64,000 nt of DNA, taken from the NCBI GenBank assembly GCA_040753075.1, contig JBFMHA010000010.1, positions 1 through 64,000 on the forward strand. The letters are read 5' to 3'. The position numbers and the translations under genes were made by a program. The stretch comes from UBA6814 sp040753075 (GTDB taxonomy: Bacteria > Desulfobacterota > Desulfovibrionia > Desulfovibrionales > Desulfovibrionaceae). The notes beneath the pieces are model-generated. The model was not told where the DNA came from. It saw only the letters and a list, made by a program, of their open reading frames with translations, and made no database searches. Positions 7,514 to 17,194 of this stretch are shown piece by piece (the stretch's first letter is position 1; each line of letters opens with the position of its first letter).

Positions 7514-7753
7514 CTACTCGAGGATCTCCAGGACCGACCGCTTGCGGTTCTTGGTCGACGCCGCGGCCAGGATGGTGCGCATGGCCCGGGCGGTGCGGCC
7601 CTGTTTGCCGATGACCTTGCCCAGGTCCTCCTTGGCGACCTTGAGCTCGATGACCGACGTCTGCTCCCCCTCGATCTCGGACACGCGCACCTGTTCCGGA
7701 TTGTCCACCAGCGCCTTGGCGATGAACTCGATGAGACCCTTCAGCATGATCAC
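7514..7753 (-). CDS. khpA: KH-domain RNA-binding protein (KhpA/YlqC)
   Basis: This 79-residue protein is a single KH domain with the GxxG loop in V-I-G-K-Q-G-R-T-A-R-A-M-R. The family (YlqC/KhpA) binds RNA and is regularly encoded between rpsP and rimM, as here. A GGAGGTGAT ribosome site lies just upstream of the ATG. Confidence 0.95.
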   Translation of the reverse strand: MIMLKGLIEFIAKALVDNPEQVRVSEIEGEQTSVIELKVAKEDLGKVIGKQGRTARAMRTILAAASTKNRKRSVLEILE

Positions 7754-7810
7754 CTCCGCCCAGTTAGACCGCCAGGGTACTCGGTCGTCAGAATGCGCCG
7801 GATGGGAAAG

Positions 7811-8056
7811 CTACTTGGAGCCTTCGGCCTGCTTGAGCAGGGAGCGGACCGTGTCGCTGGGCGTGGCCCCGCGCTCGAGCCAGAGCTTGACCTTCTCCTG
7901 GTCCAGCTTGATCTCGGCCGGCTCCACCATGGGGTTGTAGTGACCCACGTAGTCCAGGGCGCGACCGTCGCGACGGTTGGCGCTGTCCACGGCCACGATC
8001 CGGTAGAACGGACGCTTCTTGGAACCCATCCTGGTCAGACGCAACTTGATAGCCAT
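7811..8056 (-). CDS. rpsP: 30S ribosomal protein S16
   Basis: This 81-residue protein starts M-A-I-K-L-R-L-T-R-M-G and has R-P-F-Y-R-I-V-A-V-D-S, the S16 signature. The frame stays open 24 codons upstream, but only the ATG at 8056 gives the canonical N-terminus. It lies 87 bp after ffh and starts the ribosomal part of the operon. Confidence 0.98.
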   Translation of the reverse strand: MAIKLRLTRMGSKKRPFYRIVAVDSANRRDGRALDYVGHYNPMVEPAEIKLDQEKVKLWLERGATPSDTVRSLLKQAEGSK

Positions 8057-8143
8057 TTCTCGTATACCCCCGAGTTGGTTTAGTCCATGTGAATGAAAAA
8101 GCAAAGCCCGTAACGGGCGGCCGACCACCGGCCGCGGGCGGGG

Positions 8144-9718
<1,575 letters not shown>

Positions 9719-9790
9719 GGCCGTGCGTCTACCTTCTGTGGTCTGGCCCCAGGGCGCAATCCTCCCCGGGACGCCGTCAAAAAGAGGCTC

Positions 9791-9819
9791 TAGTTAAATG
9801 CAAGCCGCGGCGATGTCAA
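9791..9819 (-). promoter_or_regulatory. strong sigma70 promoter of the ffh-rpsP-rimM-trmD-rplS operon
   Basis: On the minus strand a perfect TTGACA (9814-9819) and TAACTA (9791-9796) are separated by 17 bp, with the start of ffh about 73 bp downstream. No other gene on this strand lies between. Confidence 0.7.
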
Positions 9820-9871
9820 TGCCCGGGCCGGGGTTGCCTCCGGCCCGGCCCCGCAGCCCCTGGAAGCCGCC

Positions 9872-12514
9872 CTACCGCAGCCCCATGGGGTGGTGCGGCG
9901 AGTCGGACGGGGCCAGGTCGAAGCCCTCGCCGTGGCAGACCCGGCAGTTGCCCCCCTTGCCGATGGGGCCGGCCAGGCCCTGGTACTGGAGGGGCTGCAC
10001 GTTGTCCCGGTCCGCGCCGTAGGGGTTCACCGTGGGGTAGATGGCGTGCGGCGAGTTGTGGCAGGCGATGCAGGGCGCCTTGCCCAGATCCTCCTTGCGG
10101 TTGCGGTAGAGCCCGCTCGCGTCCGCCACCCAGGTGTTGAAGGCCACGTCCGACTGAGGCGGGCCGAAGCCCTGGTGGCAGGTCAGGCAGTCGGGCTCCT
10201 GGACCCAGGGCGTGCGCGGCTCGATCTCCTCGAAGGAGGCCATGCGCGGCTTCAGGTTGGCCAGGAGCCTGTCCGCCCCGGCCTTGCCCGCGGCCTTCTC
10301 CTTCTTGAGCAGGGAGATGGCGTGGTCCTCCAGGGTCCCGTGACAGGAGGAGCAGGTCAGCCCCGCATTCCCGTGCACGTCGCGCAGGCAGCGGGTCGCG
10401 CCGGCGGGGCTGTCGGGATGGCAGGAGGAGCAGACCTCGTCGCCCCGGTTGGACAGGTAGTTGGCGTGGAGCCCGTGCATGGCCGCGGGCAGGTTGAGGA
10501 GATCCTTCCTGCCTTCGGCGCCGAGCAGGGGGTCGGGGTGGCAGCTCTGGCAGAGCGCCGGCTCGCCGGCCGCGGCGCGGGCCGCGAGATCGGTGCGGTT
10601 GCGCTTGTCGTGCGCGGCCAGAATGCCCGCGGCCGCGGTCTTGCCGATGCCGGAAACCCCGTTCTTGCGCCACTCCCCGCCGTGGCAGGTCTTGCAGCCC
10701 ATCTCCGCGCCCACGGGCAGCACCGCCGAGGTGCGGGCCAGGACCCGGCCCGTGGCCTTGTCCGTGGCGGTCACGTCGAACAGCGGGTAGGGGTTCACCG
10801 TACCCAGGTCCGAATACGGGACCACCGGGATGCCGGCCGCCGCGAACTGGCCGGACTTGGCGCTCCAGTCCAGAGTCCCGGTCAGGCCCTTGCCCGCGGC
10901 CGAGACGTTCTCCGGCAGGGCCTTGCCCGCCAGAGAGGAGGCATGCCTCCAGTAGTCCACGTGGGCCGCGGGGTTGCGCATGTCCTCGGGCGCGGCGTAG
11001 GCGATCTCCACGCCCTCGGACACGATCTCCGGGGCCGGGCCGCGGCGCACCAGCAGCGCTCCCATGGCGCTGCCCGGCGGCAGGAAGGAGAAGAACCCGT
11101 CCGCGTCGGTGATGCACTTCATGCCCAGGGTGCACCAGGCCAGGAGCGCGTACTCGTCCGCAGCGGAGTCGAAGGGCGGGACCTGGTGCTCGAGCGGGAC
11201 GATCTCCACCTCCTGGGGGGTGTCCGGAGCCTTGCCCGCCAGGTCCGCCACGATGTGCTCGGCCAGGGCCATGCGCTCCTCGGGGACGCCCAGGAAGGGG
11301 GGCATGTAGCCGAAGACCTTGCCCTGGCCGTCCAGGTAGGCGTCCATGCCGATGGTGCGCACCCGCTGCACCAGGGGCAGGATGTCGTTCATGGGCCCGC
11401 CCACGCTGTGGCAGGACAGGCACTGCTGCATGAAGAGCTCCCGGCCGGCGTCCCGGCGGTTCTCCGGGGTGACGCTCTTGTGCGCCGCCCACTTGGCCGA
11501 GGCCAGGTAGCTCCCGCCGCCCAGGGCCCTGGCCTGGGCCACGGTGACGCCGTTGGAATAGGTGTGGCCATAGATCACGTAGGGCCGGCGGGCGGACTCC
11601 CGGATGAACTCGAAGGAGCCGAAATGGACCAGGCCCAGGAGCAGGAGCGCGCCGGCCAGGGCCGCCCGCACCGGCCGGGGCAGGCGCAGGGCCATGAGCA
11701 GGCCTCCGGCCAGGAGAGCCGGCAGCAGGCCCAGGGCGGCCTCCGCGTAGGGAGCGATCTCCGGGTTGCCGCCGGCCACCATGGCCCGCTGCGCCGCGGG
11801 CAGGGCGTCCAGGTACCAGTACCCGGCCGGGACGAGCAGCAGGAGCGGGACCACGGTCCACAGGGCGCAGAAGCGGGCCGCGGTCTCGCGCGCCTCGGGG
11901 TCCTTCTCCCGCACCGCGGAGAGGAAGCCGAACAGGCCGGCCACTCCGAAGGCGACGAGGGTGCGGAAGAGCACCTGGGGCCAGAAGCTGGGGTTGAAGA
12001 ACCCGTCCCAGAAGTCGCCGGTCTCCAGCCACTCGCCCGGGGTGAGCATCACGCCGATGATGCCGGTGATGACGAAGAGCGACAGCCAGCCGAAGGCGAA
12101 GTAGAGCCAGCCCACGGCCAGGTGGGTGCGCGGCTCCATCTTCCGGAACGTATAGTAGTACGCCAGGAGGGTGACGATCTCGCCCACGAAGAACACCCAC
12201 TCCGTGGCCCAGCCGAAGGCGAAGTTGTGGATGAGGGTGAGCGTCGCGCCGGGCGAGAGCACGGCGATGGTGAACCAGATGGCCACCCCGGTCAGGCTGC
12301 CGAAGACCATGGTCAGGAGCAGGAAGAACAGGGTGTGCCGGCGCACGTGCTCCAGCAGGGCCGGAGAGTTGCGCCGTCGGGCCAGGTGCTCGGTGAGGAC
12401 CAGGTACAGGCCGCCGCCCACCGCGAACTGGGCCACGTACACGTGGACCACGGCGATGAGCGCGATGAGGAGGCCGCCGCCCAGGAGGGGAGTCTGCAAG
12501 ACGGGATACTGCAT
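9872..12514 (-). CDS. CydA-like membrane subunit fused to an octaheme cytochrome c region
   Basis: This is an 880-residue membrane protein. Residues about 1-310 form eight to nine transmembrane helices resembling the core of cytochrome bd subunit I: His in V-V-H-V-Y-V near residue 24, two Glu seven residues apart (A-T-E ... V-G-E) like the E99/E107 pair of CydA, and N-P-S-F-W-P. Where CydA has the heme-b ligand H186, I see Arg (V-L-F-R-T). The GRQPW quinol-loop motif is absent. The rest is periplasmic and has eight CxxCH heme-c motifs: CLSCH, CKTCH, CQSCH, CSSCH twice, CLTCH, CIACH and CRVCH. The likely role is an electron-transfer complex linking periplasmic cytochrome c to a bd-like core, as in the OR-C type branch of the bd superfamily. 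It overlaps nothing, starting 2 bp after the stop of its partner. Confidence 0.88.
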   Translation of the reverse strand: MQYPVLQTPLLGGGLLIALIAVVHVYVAQFAVGGGLYLVLTEHLARRRNSPALLEHVRRHTLFFLLLTMVFGSLTGVAIWFTIAVLSPGATLTLIHNFAFGWATEWVFFVGEIVTLLAYYYTFRKMEPRTHLAVGWLYFAFGWLSLFVITGIIGVMLTPGEWLETGDFWDGFFNPSFWPQVLFRTLVAFGVAGLFGFLSAVREKDPEARETAARFCALWTVVPLLLLVPAGYWYLDALPAAQRAMVAGGNPEIAPYAEAALGLLPALLAGGLLMALRLPRPVRAALAGALLLLGLVHFGSFEFIRESARRPYVIYGHTYSNGVTVAQARALGGGSYLASAKWAAHKSVTPENRRDAGRELFMQQCLSCHSVGGPMNDILPLVQRVRTIGMDAYLDGQGKVFGYMPPFLGVPEERMALAEHIVADLAGKAPDTPQEVEIVPLEHQVPPFDSAADEYALLAWCTLGMKCITDADGFFSFLPPGSAMGALLVRRGPAPEIVSEGVEIAYAAPEDMRNPAAHVDYWRHASSLAGKALPENVSAAGKGLTGTLDWSAKSGQFAAAGIPVVPYSDLGTVNPYPLFDVTATDKATGRVLARTSAVLPVGAEMGCKTCHGGEWRKNGVSGIGKTAAAGILAAHDKRNRTDLAARAAAGEPALCQSCHPDPLLGAEGRKDLLNLPAAMHGLHANYLSNRGDEVCSSCHPDSPAGATRCLRDVHGNAGLTCSSCHGTLEDHAISLLKKEKAAGKAGADRLLANLKPRMASFEEIEPRTPWVQEPDCLTCHQGFGPPQSDVAFNTWVADASGLYRNRKEDLGKAPCIACHNSPHAIYPTVNPYGADRDNVQPLQYQGLAGPIGKGGNCRVCHGEGFDLAPSDSPHHPMGLR

Positions 12515-12516
12515 GG

Positions 12517-13614
12517 CTACGCCTCCTCGCGGGCGGGGGGTTCAGGCGCGGCCGCGGCCCTGGCCGCCTGGCGCAGGACCCAGGCCACCACCGCCAGGCC
12601 GACCGCCAGGGTGGCCAGGAACATGACCACGGGCCCGTACTGGGGCCGGACCGGCAGGTCGGCCGGCGAGAAATACGGGGCCAGGTAGGCCAGTCGGGCG
12701 AGCTCGCGCAGGCAGGCCATGAGGAACACCGCGCCCACGGTGGCGACCAAGGCCGGCCAGACCCGGGCCCTGAACCCGAAGACCAGCGCCAGGAGCGCCG
12801 CGGCCAGGGCCAGGAGGAAGGCCGCGGTGGACAGGCCGTGCCCGCCCATGAAGCGGACCGCGACCTGGTTGGGCAGGCTCGCCAGGAACCAGGCGCCCAC
12901 CAGGACCTGGAGCAGGCTGAACCAGGCGAACACCCCCATGCCCTGGCGGATGCGGCCCGCGGCATAGGCCGCGTCGGCCCCGCGGCGGACCTTGACGGTC
13001 CACAGCACGGCCTGGGCCAGGCCGCCCACCGCCAGGCTGGCCACCACGAAGTGCAGCCAGCGCGGGAACAGGGTGGGCTCGCCCAGGTTGAGGACGGTCC
13101 CCCCGGGATTGTCGAAGTAGGCCAGCCAGCGCTCGGGCGTGAGCATCAGGGTGAAGTTGTTGGTGAACACGAAGGAGACCGGCAAGAGGGCCGCCACCAC
13201 GAGGGCCGCGGCCAGGGTCCGGCCGCCGCGGCCCAGGCGGCGGAAGCGGAAGTCCCAGACGTAGGCCCCGTAGTAGGCCGCGATCACCAGGCCGATGACC
13301 GAGAGCCACCAGAAGGCCAGCATCACGTCGGAGACGTAGAAGAAGTGGCCGTAGAGCACCTGCATGAAGAGCAGCGGGGCCACGCCGGCGTTCACCGTGA
13401 GCGCCATGCCCGTGGGCAGGAGCCTGGCGGTTTCGTGCGGGCCGGGGGCGTCGTCCCGGCCCCAGAGGGTCTGGGCCAGGCCGAGCATGGCCGAACCGAA
13501 CACCGCGTTCATGAGCAGGATGTGGACCACGAAGGTGGTCAGCATCAGGACCTCGGGCAGGCCCCAGTGCACCGGGATGGGATCTGGCGCCGGGATGAGC
13601 GCTCCGGGCTGCAT
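12517..13614 (-). CDS. second CydA-like membrane subunit of the bd-type complex
   Basis: This is a 365-residue protein with about nine hydrophobic helices and no heme-c motif. It resembles its downstream partner rather than CydB: both share a M-L-T-P-x-R/E-W-L segment, an N-P loop and a P-R/Q-x-L-H/R helix start. Here the His is kept (R-W-L-H-F-V-V-A-S), matching the H186 region of CydA, while the partner has Arg. I infer that the two are ancient paralogues that divide the heme sites between them. The ATG at 13614 has an AGGGGA ribosome site; the frame is open further upstream but that part reads as low-complexity shadow. Gap to the next gene is 2 bp, so co-translation is likely. Confidence 0.85.
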   Translation of the reverse strand: MQPGALIPAPDPIPVHWGLPEVLMLTTFVVHILLMNAVFGSAMLGLAQTLWGRDDAPGPHETARLLPTGMALTVNAGVAPLLFMQVLYGHFFYVSDVMLAFWWLSVIGLVIAAYYGAYVWDFRFRRLGRGGRTLAAALVVAALLPVSFVFTNNFTLMLTPERWLAYFDNPGGTVLNLGEPTLFPRWLHFVVASLAVGGLAQAVLWTVKVRRGADAAYAAGRIRQGMGVFAWFSLLQVLVGAWFLASLPNQVAVRFMGGHGLSTAAFLLALAAALLALVFGFRARVWPALVATVGAVFLMACLRELARLAYLAPYFSPADLPVRPQYGPVVMFLATLAVGLAVVAWVLRQAARAAAAPEPPAREEA

Positions 13615-13669
13615 GGCGTTCCCCTTTGAATAAAGATTTCGCCCCGGCCGGGGCGGCTCCAGCAGACCC

Positions 13670-13697
13670 CACATACCACAGCGCAGAAAGAAGACAA
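13670..13697 (-). promoter_or_regulatory. candidate promoter of the bd-like/octaheme operon
   Basis: On the minus strand TTGTCT (13692-13697) and TATGTG (13670-13675, preceded by TGG like an extended -10) are 16 bp apart, about 56 bp before the start at 13614. Confidence 0.5.
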
Positions 13698-13711
13698 GTC
13701 CGCCCCCCCAC

Positions 13712-13739
13712 TTGCCTTTCCCCGGCAAAGCGGTAGATT
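13712..13739 (+). promoter_or_regulatory. candidate promoter of coaX
   Basis: TTGCCT (13712-13717) and TAGATT (13734-13739) are separated by 16 bp and end 18 bp before the coaX start, divergent from the bd-like operon promoter. Confidence 0.45.
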
Positions 13740-13757
13740 TGCGGCGGGTGAAAAGCC

Positions 13758-14555
13758 ATGCGGAAAAGCCATCTTCTCCTCCTGGACGTGGGGAACACCA
13801 ACACCAAGGTCGGCCTGGCCGGCCCGGCGCAGGACGGCCGCGGCCTGCTGGCGGCCTACTCCCTGCCCACCGACCCGGCCGCGACCGCGGACAGCCTGGG
13901 CCTGGACCTGACCGCCCTGGTGCGGCACGCAGGCGTGGAGCCCGGACAGGTGGAGGCCCTGGCGGTGTCCTCGGTGGCCCCCTCCCAGGACGGCAAGCTG
14001 CGCGATGCGGCCCGCCGCTTCTTCGGGTGCGCGGCGCTCTTCGCGCCCGAGGACCTGCCCCTGCCCCTGGAGAACCGCTACGCCCGGCCCCAGGAGGTGG
14101 GCGCGGACCGGCTGGTGACCGCATTCGCCGCGCGGGAGCTGGTCCCGGAGGGCGACCTCATCGTCATCGACTTCGGCACGGCCACCACCTTCGACGTGGT
14201 GTCCGGCGACGCCTACCTGGGCGGGCTCATCGGGCCGGGGGTGCTCTCCTCGGCCCGGGCCCTGGCCACGGGCACGGCCAAGCTCCCCCAGATCAGCCTG
14301 GAGGCGGCGGGGCCGGACATCGCGGTGGGGCGCAGCACCTCCGCGAGCCTCAACCAGGGGCTGGTGCACGGGTTCGCGGCCATGGCCGAGGGCCTGGTGG
14401 CCCGCCTCAACCGCACCCTGGACCGCCCCCCGGCCACGGTGATCGCCACCGGCGGCTTCGCCCCGGCCCTGGCCCGGGTCACGGACTGCTTCCACCGGGT
14501 GGAGCCGGACCTGCTTCTTAACGGACTCCTGCTGGCCTATGGCCGGAAGGGATGA
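13758..14555 (+). CDS. coaX: type III pantothenate kinase
   Basis: This 265-residue CoaX phosphorylates pantothenate, the first step from pantothenate to CoA. The N-terminal phosphate-binding D-V-G-N-T-N-T-K is at residues 10-17; the middle has P-Q-E-V-G-A-D-R and the D-F-G-T-A-T-T-F-D phosphate-2 motif with catalytic Asp, followed by G-G-L-I-G-P-G. The ATG at 13758 gives family length; no strong ribosome site is visible. It is probably monocistronic, ending at a GC-rich hairpin before eno. Confidence 0.96.
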   Translation: MRKSHLLLLDVGNTNTKVGLAGPAQDGRGLLAAYSLPTDPAATADSLGLDLTALVRHAGVEPGQVEALAVSSVAPSQDGKLRDAARRFFGCAALFAPEDLPLPLENRYARPQEVGADRLVTAFAARELVPEGDLIVIDFGTATTFDVVSGDAYLGGLIGPGVLSSARALATGTAKLPQISLEAAGPDIAVGRSTSASLNQGLVHGFAAMAEGLVARLNRTLDRPPATVIATGGFAPALARVTDCFHRVEPDLLLNGLLLAYGRKG

Positions 14556-14572
14556 TATCTGCTAAGGCCAAA

Positions 14573-14592
14573 GGCGCGGGACGCCCCGCGCC
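14573..14592 (+). terminator. GC-rich hairpin between coaX and eno
   Basis: An 8-bp perfect stem GGCGCGGG/CCCGCGCC with a 4-base loop lies 17 bp after coaX. There is no U-run, so it may be a weak or factor-assisted terminator. Confidence 0.35.
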
Positions 14593-14658
14593 CACACACC
14601 ACACCCGCATATGTCCGCGGCAGGGCCGCGGCCTGCAACGCTTAACAAGGAGCCGGTC

Positions 14659-15957
14659 ATGAGCACCATCGTATCGGTCTGGGCCAGAGAGATCCTGGAT
14701 TCGCGCGGCAATCCCACGGTGGAAGTGGAAGTCACCCTGGACACCGGGCACACCGGCCGGGCGGCGGTGCCCTCGGGCGCGTCCACCGGCAGCCGGGAGG
14801 CCCTGGAGCGCCGCGACGGCGAGTCCCGCTACCTGGGCAAGGGCGTGCTGGGCGCGGTGGACGCGGTGCGCGAGGAGATCGCCGGCGAGGTGGTGGGCAT
14901 GGACGCCCTGCGCCAGGCCGCGCTGGACGACGCCCTCATCGAGCTGGACGGCACCGAGAACAAATCCCGCCTGGGCGCCAACGCCATGCTCGGGGTGTCC
15001 ATGGCCAACGCCCGGGCCGCGGCCAAGTTCCTGGGCATCCCGCTGTACAACTACCTGGGCGGGGTCAACGCCAAGGTGCTGCCCGTGCCCCTCATGAACA
15101 TCATCAACGGCGGAGCCCACGCGCCCAACACCCTGGACATCCAGGAGTTCATGATCGTTCCCCTGTCCGCGGACACCTTCGCCGAGGCCCTGCGCATGGG
15201 CGCGGAGACCTTCCACCACCTGAAGAAGATCCTGGCCAAGGACGGGCACGTGACCAGCGTGGGCGACGAGGGCGGGTTCGCGCCCAACCTGAAGAGCCAC
15301 AAGGAGGCCTTCGAGTACATCATCCGGGCCATCGAGGCCGCGGGCTACCGGCCCGGCCCGGACATCGCCCTGGCCATCGACGCCGCGGCCAGCGAGTTCT
15401 ACAAGGAAGGCAAGTACCACCTGGCGGGCGAGAAGAAGATCCTGACCTCCGAGCAGATGGTGGACTACCTGGGCGACTTCGTGCGCAGCTACCCGCTCAT
15501 CAGCATCGAGGACGGCCTGGCCGAGGGCGACTGGGAGGGCTGGAGCCAGCTCACCGCCACCCTGGGCGAGCGCACCCAGATCGTGGGCGACGACATCTTC
15601 GTGACCAACCCCGAGATCCTGGCCCGGGGCATCGAGGAGGGCTGCGCCAACTCCATCCTCATCAAGCTCAACCAGATCGGCACGCTGTCCGAAACCCTGG
15701 ACACCATCGAGATGGCCAAGAGCGCGGCCTACACCACGGTCATCTCCCACCGCTCGGGCGAGACCGAGGACAGCTTCATCGCCGACCTGGCGGTGGCGGT
15801 GAACGCGGGCCAGATCAAGACCGGCAGCCTCTGCCGCTCGGACCGGCTGGCCAAGTACAACCAGCTGCTGCGCATCGAGGAGAACCTGGAGGACTCGGGC
15901 ATCTTCTTCGGCCCCATCATGGCCGAGCAGTTCTTCGAGGTCGAGGACGAAGACTAG
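14659..15957 (+). CDS. eno: enolase (2-phosphoglycerate dehydratase)
   Basis: This 432-residue enolase converts 2-phosphoglycerate to phosphoenolpyruvate. It has W-A-R-E-I-L-D-S-R-G-N-P-T-V-E at the N-terminus, G-A-N-A-M-L-G-V-S, G-D-E-G-G-F-A-P-N with the catalytic Glu, S-I-E-D-G-L-A-E, and I-L-I-K-L-N-Q-I-G with the catalytic Lys followed by S-H-R-S-G-E-T-E-D. The ATG at 14659 has an AAGGAG site 6 bp upstream; upstream in-frame codons are shadow. Confidence 0.99.
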   Translation: MSTIVSVWAREILDSRGNPTVEVEVTLDTGHTGRAAVPSGASTGSREALERRDGESRYLGKGVLGAVDAVREEIAGEVVGMDALRQAALDDALIELDGTENKSRLGANAMLGVSMANARAAAKFLGIPLYNYLGGVNAKVLPVPLMNIINGGAHAPNTLDIQEFMIVPLSADTFAEALRMGAETFHHLKKILAKDGHVTSVGDEGGFAPNLKSHKEAFEYIIRAIEAAGYRPGPDIALAIDAAASEFYKEGKYHLAGEKKILTSEQMVDYLGDFVRSYPLISIEDGLAEGDWEGWSQLTATLGERTQIVGDDIFVTNPEILARGIEEGCANSILIKLNQIGTLSETLDTIEMAKSAAYTTVISHRSGETEDSFIADLAVAVNAGQIKTGSLCRSDRLAKYNQLLRIEENLEDSGIFFGPIMAEQFFEVEDED

Positions 15958-15990
15958 GAGAATTGACGGCCGGACCGGCCCAGGCTACCC

Positions 15991-16022
15991 ATCGGCGCGG
16001 GGACCCCGGTCCCCGCGCCGAT
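15991..16022 (+). terminator. perfect 15-bp inverted repeat after eno
   Basis: A stem of 15 bp (15991-16005 with 16008-16022) with only a 2-base centre lies 34 bp past the enolase stop. The arms are almost pure GC. A following run ATTTCG gives only a short U tract. The most likely role is transcription termination between eno and folD, possibly in both directions. Confidence 0.6.
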
Positions 16023-16139
16023 TTCGTCGCCAGCCCGAGGCGGGAAGCATCGCTCCGATGTCCTCCGCCGCCCGTCCCCGCAGGATGCGGGGCATTCCCG
16101 GGGACGACGTTTCCGCCCCCGGCAACCCAGGAGCGTCCC

Positions 16140-17012
16140 ATGACCCTGATCCTCGACGGAAAGGCCACCGCCGCCGCCATCCGCGCCGAACTGCGCGCCG
16201 AGGTGGCGCAGCTTTCCGAACTCCACGGCCGGCCGCCCGGCCTGGCGGTGATCCTGGTGGGCGAGGACCCGGCCTCCCAGGTCTACGTGCGCAACAAGGA
16301 AAAGGCCTGCGCCGAGGTGGGCGTGGTCTCCTTCGCCCACCGCCTGCCCGGGGATGCCGGCCAGGAGGCCCTGGAGGGCCTCATCCTCCGCCTGAACGCC
16401 GATCCCGCGGTGGACGGCGTCCTGGTGCAGCTCCCCCTGCCCAAGGGCCTGGACAAGCAGGCCGTGCTGGACCTCATCGACCCGGACAAGGACGTGGACG
16501 GGTTCCACCCCATGAACATGGGCCGGCTGGCCCTGGGCCTGCCGGGATTCCGGCCCTGCACCCCGGCCGGGGTCATCGAGCTGCTGCGGCGGCACGGCAT
16601 CACCACCGCGGGCAAGAAGGCGGTGGTGGTGGGCCGCTCCAACATCGTGGGCCGGCCCATGTCCATCATGCTGTCGGGGTACGGGGCGCAGGCCGACGCC
16701 ACCGTGACCGTGGTGCACACCAAGACCCCGCCGGACGAGGTTCCGGCGATCTGCCGCAGCGCGGACATCCTGGTGGTGGCCGCCGGCTCGCCGCGCTGCA
16801 TCCCGGGCGACTGGGTGAAGGACGGCGCGGTGGTGGTGGACGTGGGCATCCACCGCATGGACGACGGCTCGCTCTGCGGCGACTGCGACTACTCGGCCCT
16901 GCGCCACCGCACCGCGGCCATCACCCCGGTCCCGGGCGGCGTGGGCCCCATGACCATCGCCATGCTCCTCACGAACACGGTGCAGGCGTACCGGGAGCAC
17001 ATGGGGACGTAA
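16140..17012 (+). CDS. folD: bifunctional methylene-tetrahydrofolate dehydrogenase/cyclohydrolase
   Basis: This is a 290-residue FolD, interconverting 5,10-methylene-, methenyl- and 10-formyl-tetrahydrofolate. Catalytic Y-V-R-N-K near residue 45 (the Lys is the key base), V-Q-L-P-L-P near 97, D-K-D-V-D-G-F-H and the dinucleotide-binding V-V-V-G-R-S-N-I-V-G-R-P are visible, with the C-terminal T-P-V-P-G-G-V-G-P-M-T. The ATG at 16140 follows an AGGAG site; the open frame upstream runs through the eno hairpin and is not coding. Confidence 0.98.
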   Translation: MTLILDGKATAAAIRAELRAEVAQLSELHGRPPGLAVILVGEDPASQVYVRNKEKACAEVGVVSFAHRLPGDAGQEALEGLILRLNADPAVDGVLVQLPLPKGLDKQAVLDLIDPDKDVDGFHPMNMGRLALGLPGFRPCTPAGVIELLRRHGITTAGKKAVVVGRSNIVGRPMSIMLSGYGAQADATVTVVHTKTPPDEVPAICRSADILVVAAGSPRCIPGDWVKDGAVVVDVGIHRMDDGSLCGDCDYSALRHRTAAITPVPGGVGPMTIAMLLTNTVQAYREHMGT

Positions 17013-17066
17013 GAGGTTGCCCTCCTGGGCTCAAGGGCTGGCGGTCCGAATCCCGTTGCAAAAGGT

Positions 17067-17102
17067 AAAAAGAACGCCCCTGGCCGGGGGCGTTCTTTTT
17101 TT
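17067..17102 (+). terminator. rho-independent terminator after folD
   Basis: A stem of AAGAACGCCCC with GGGGCGTTCTT and a 5-base loop is followed by a run of T; upstream is a run of A, so it can work in both directions between the convergent folD and mtnP. Confidence 0.92.
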
Positions 17103-17130
17103 ATGCGGGCCAGGGGGTTGCTTCCTGGCC

Positions 17131-17189
17131 GGAGGGATGCCCGGGAGGCGGGGAGCCTCCCTTGCCGGGGTGTGGGGCAGCGCCCCACC
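17131..17189. repeat. dispersed GC-rich intergenic repeat, copy 1
   Basis: This stretch shares most of its sequence with 43815-43870: a GAGGGATGC start, then a GGAGCC-TCCCTTGCCGGGG core and a TGGGGC...GCCCC hairpin. In both places it ends just before a TAG stop of a minus-strand gene and lies between convergent genes. Confidence 0.65.
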
Positions 17190-17194
17190 CCCGC

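Noticed and set aside
4690..7614. A 974-codon plus-strand open frame over the rnhB-rplS-trmD-rimM region
   Set aside because: It is an antisense shadow caused by high GC; the translation is Ala/Gly/Pro/Arg-rich without motifs, and the minus strand encodes recognised proteins throughout.
11064..12688. Long plus-strand frames opposite the octaheme and CydA-like genes
   Set aside because: Low-complexity antisense shadow; the minus-strand frames show heme motifs and transmembrane helices.
17030..17062. A tRNA-like 3' half (GGTCCGAATCCCG resembling a T-arm) after folD
   Set aside because: No acceptor, D or anticodon arms can be drawn around it, and it overlaps the A-run of the folD terminator.
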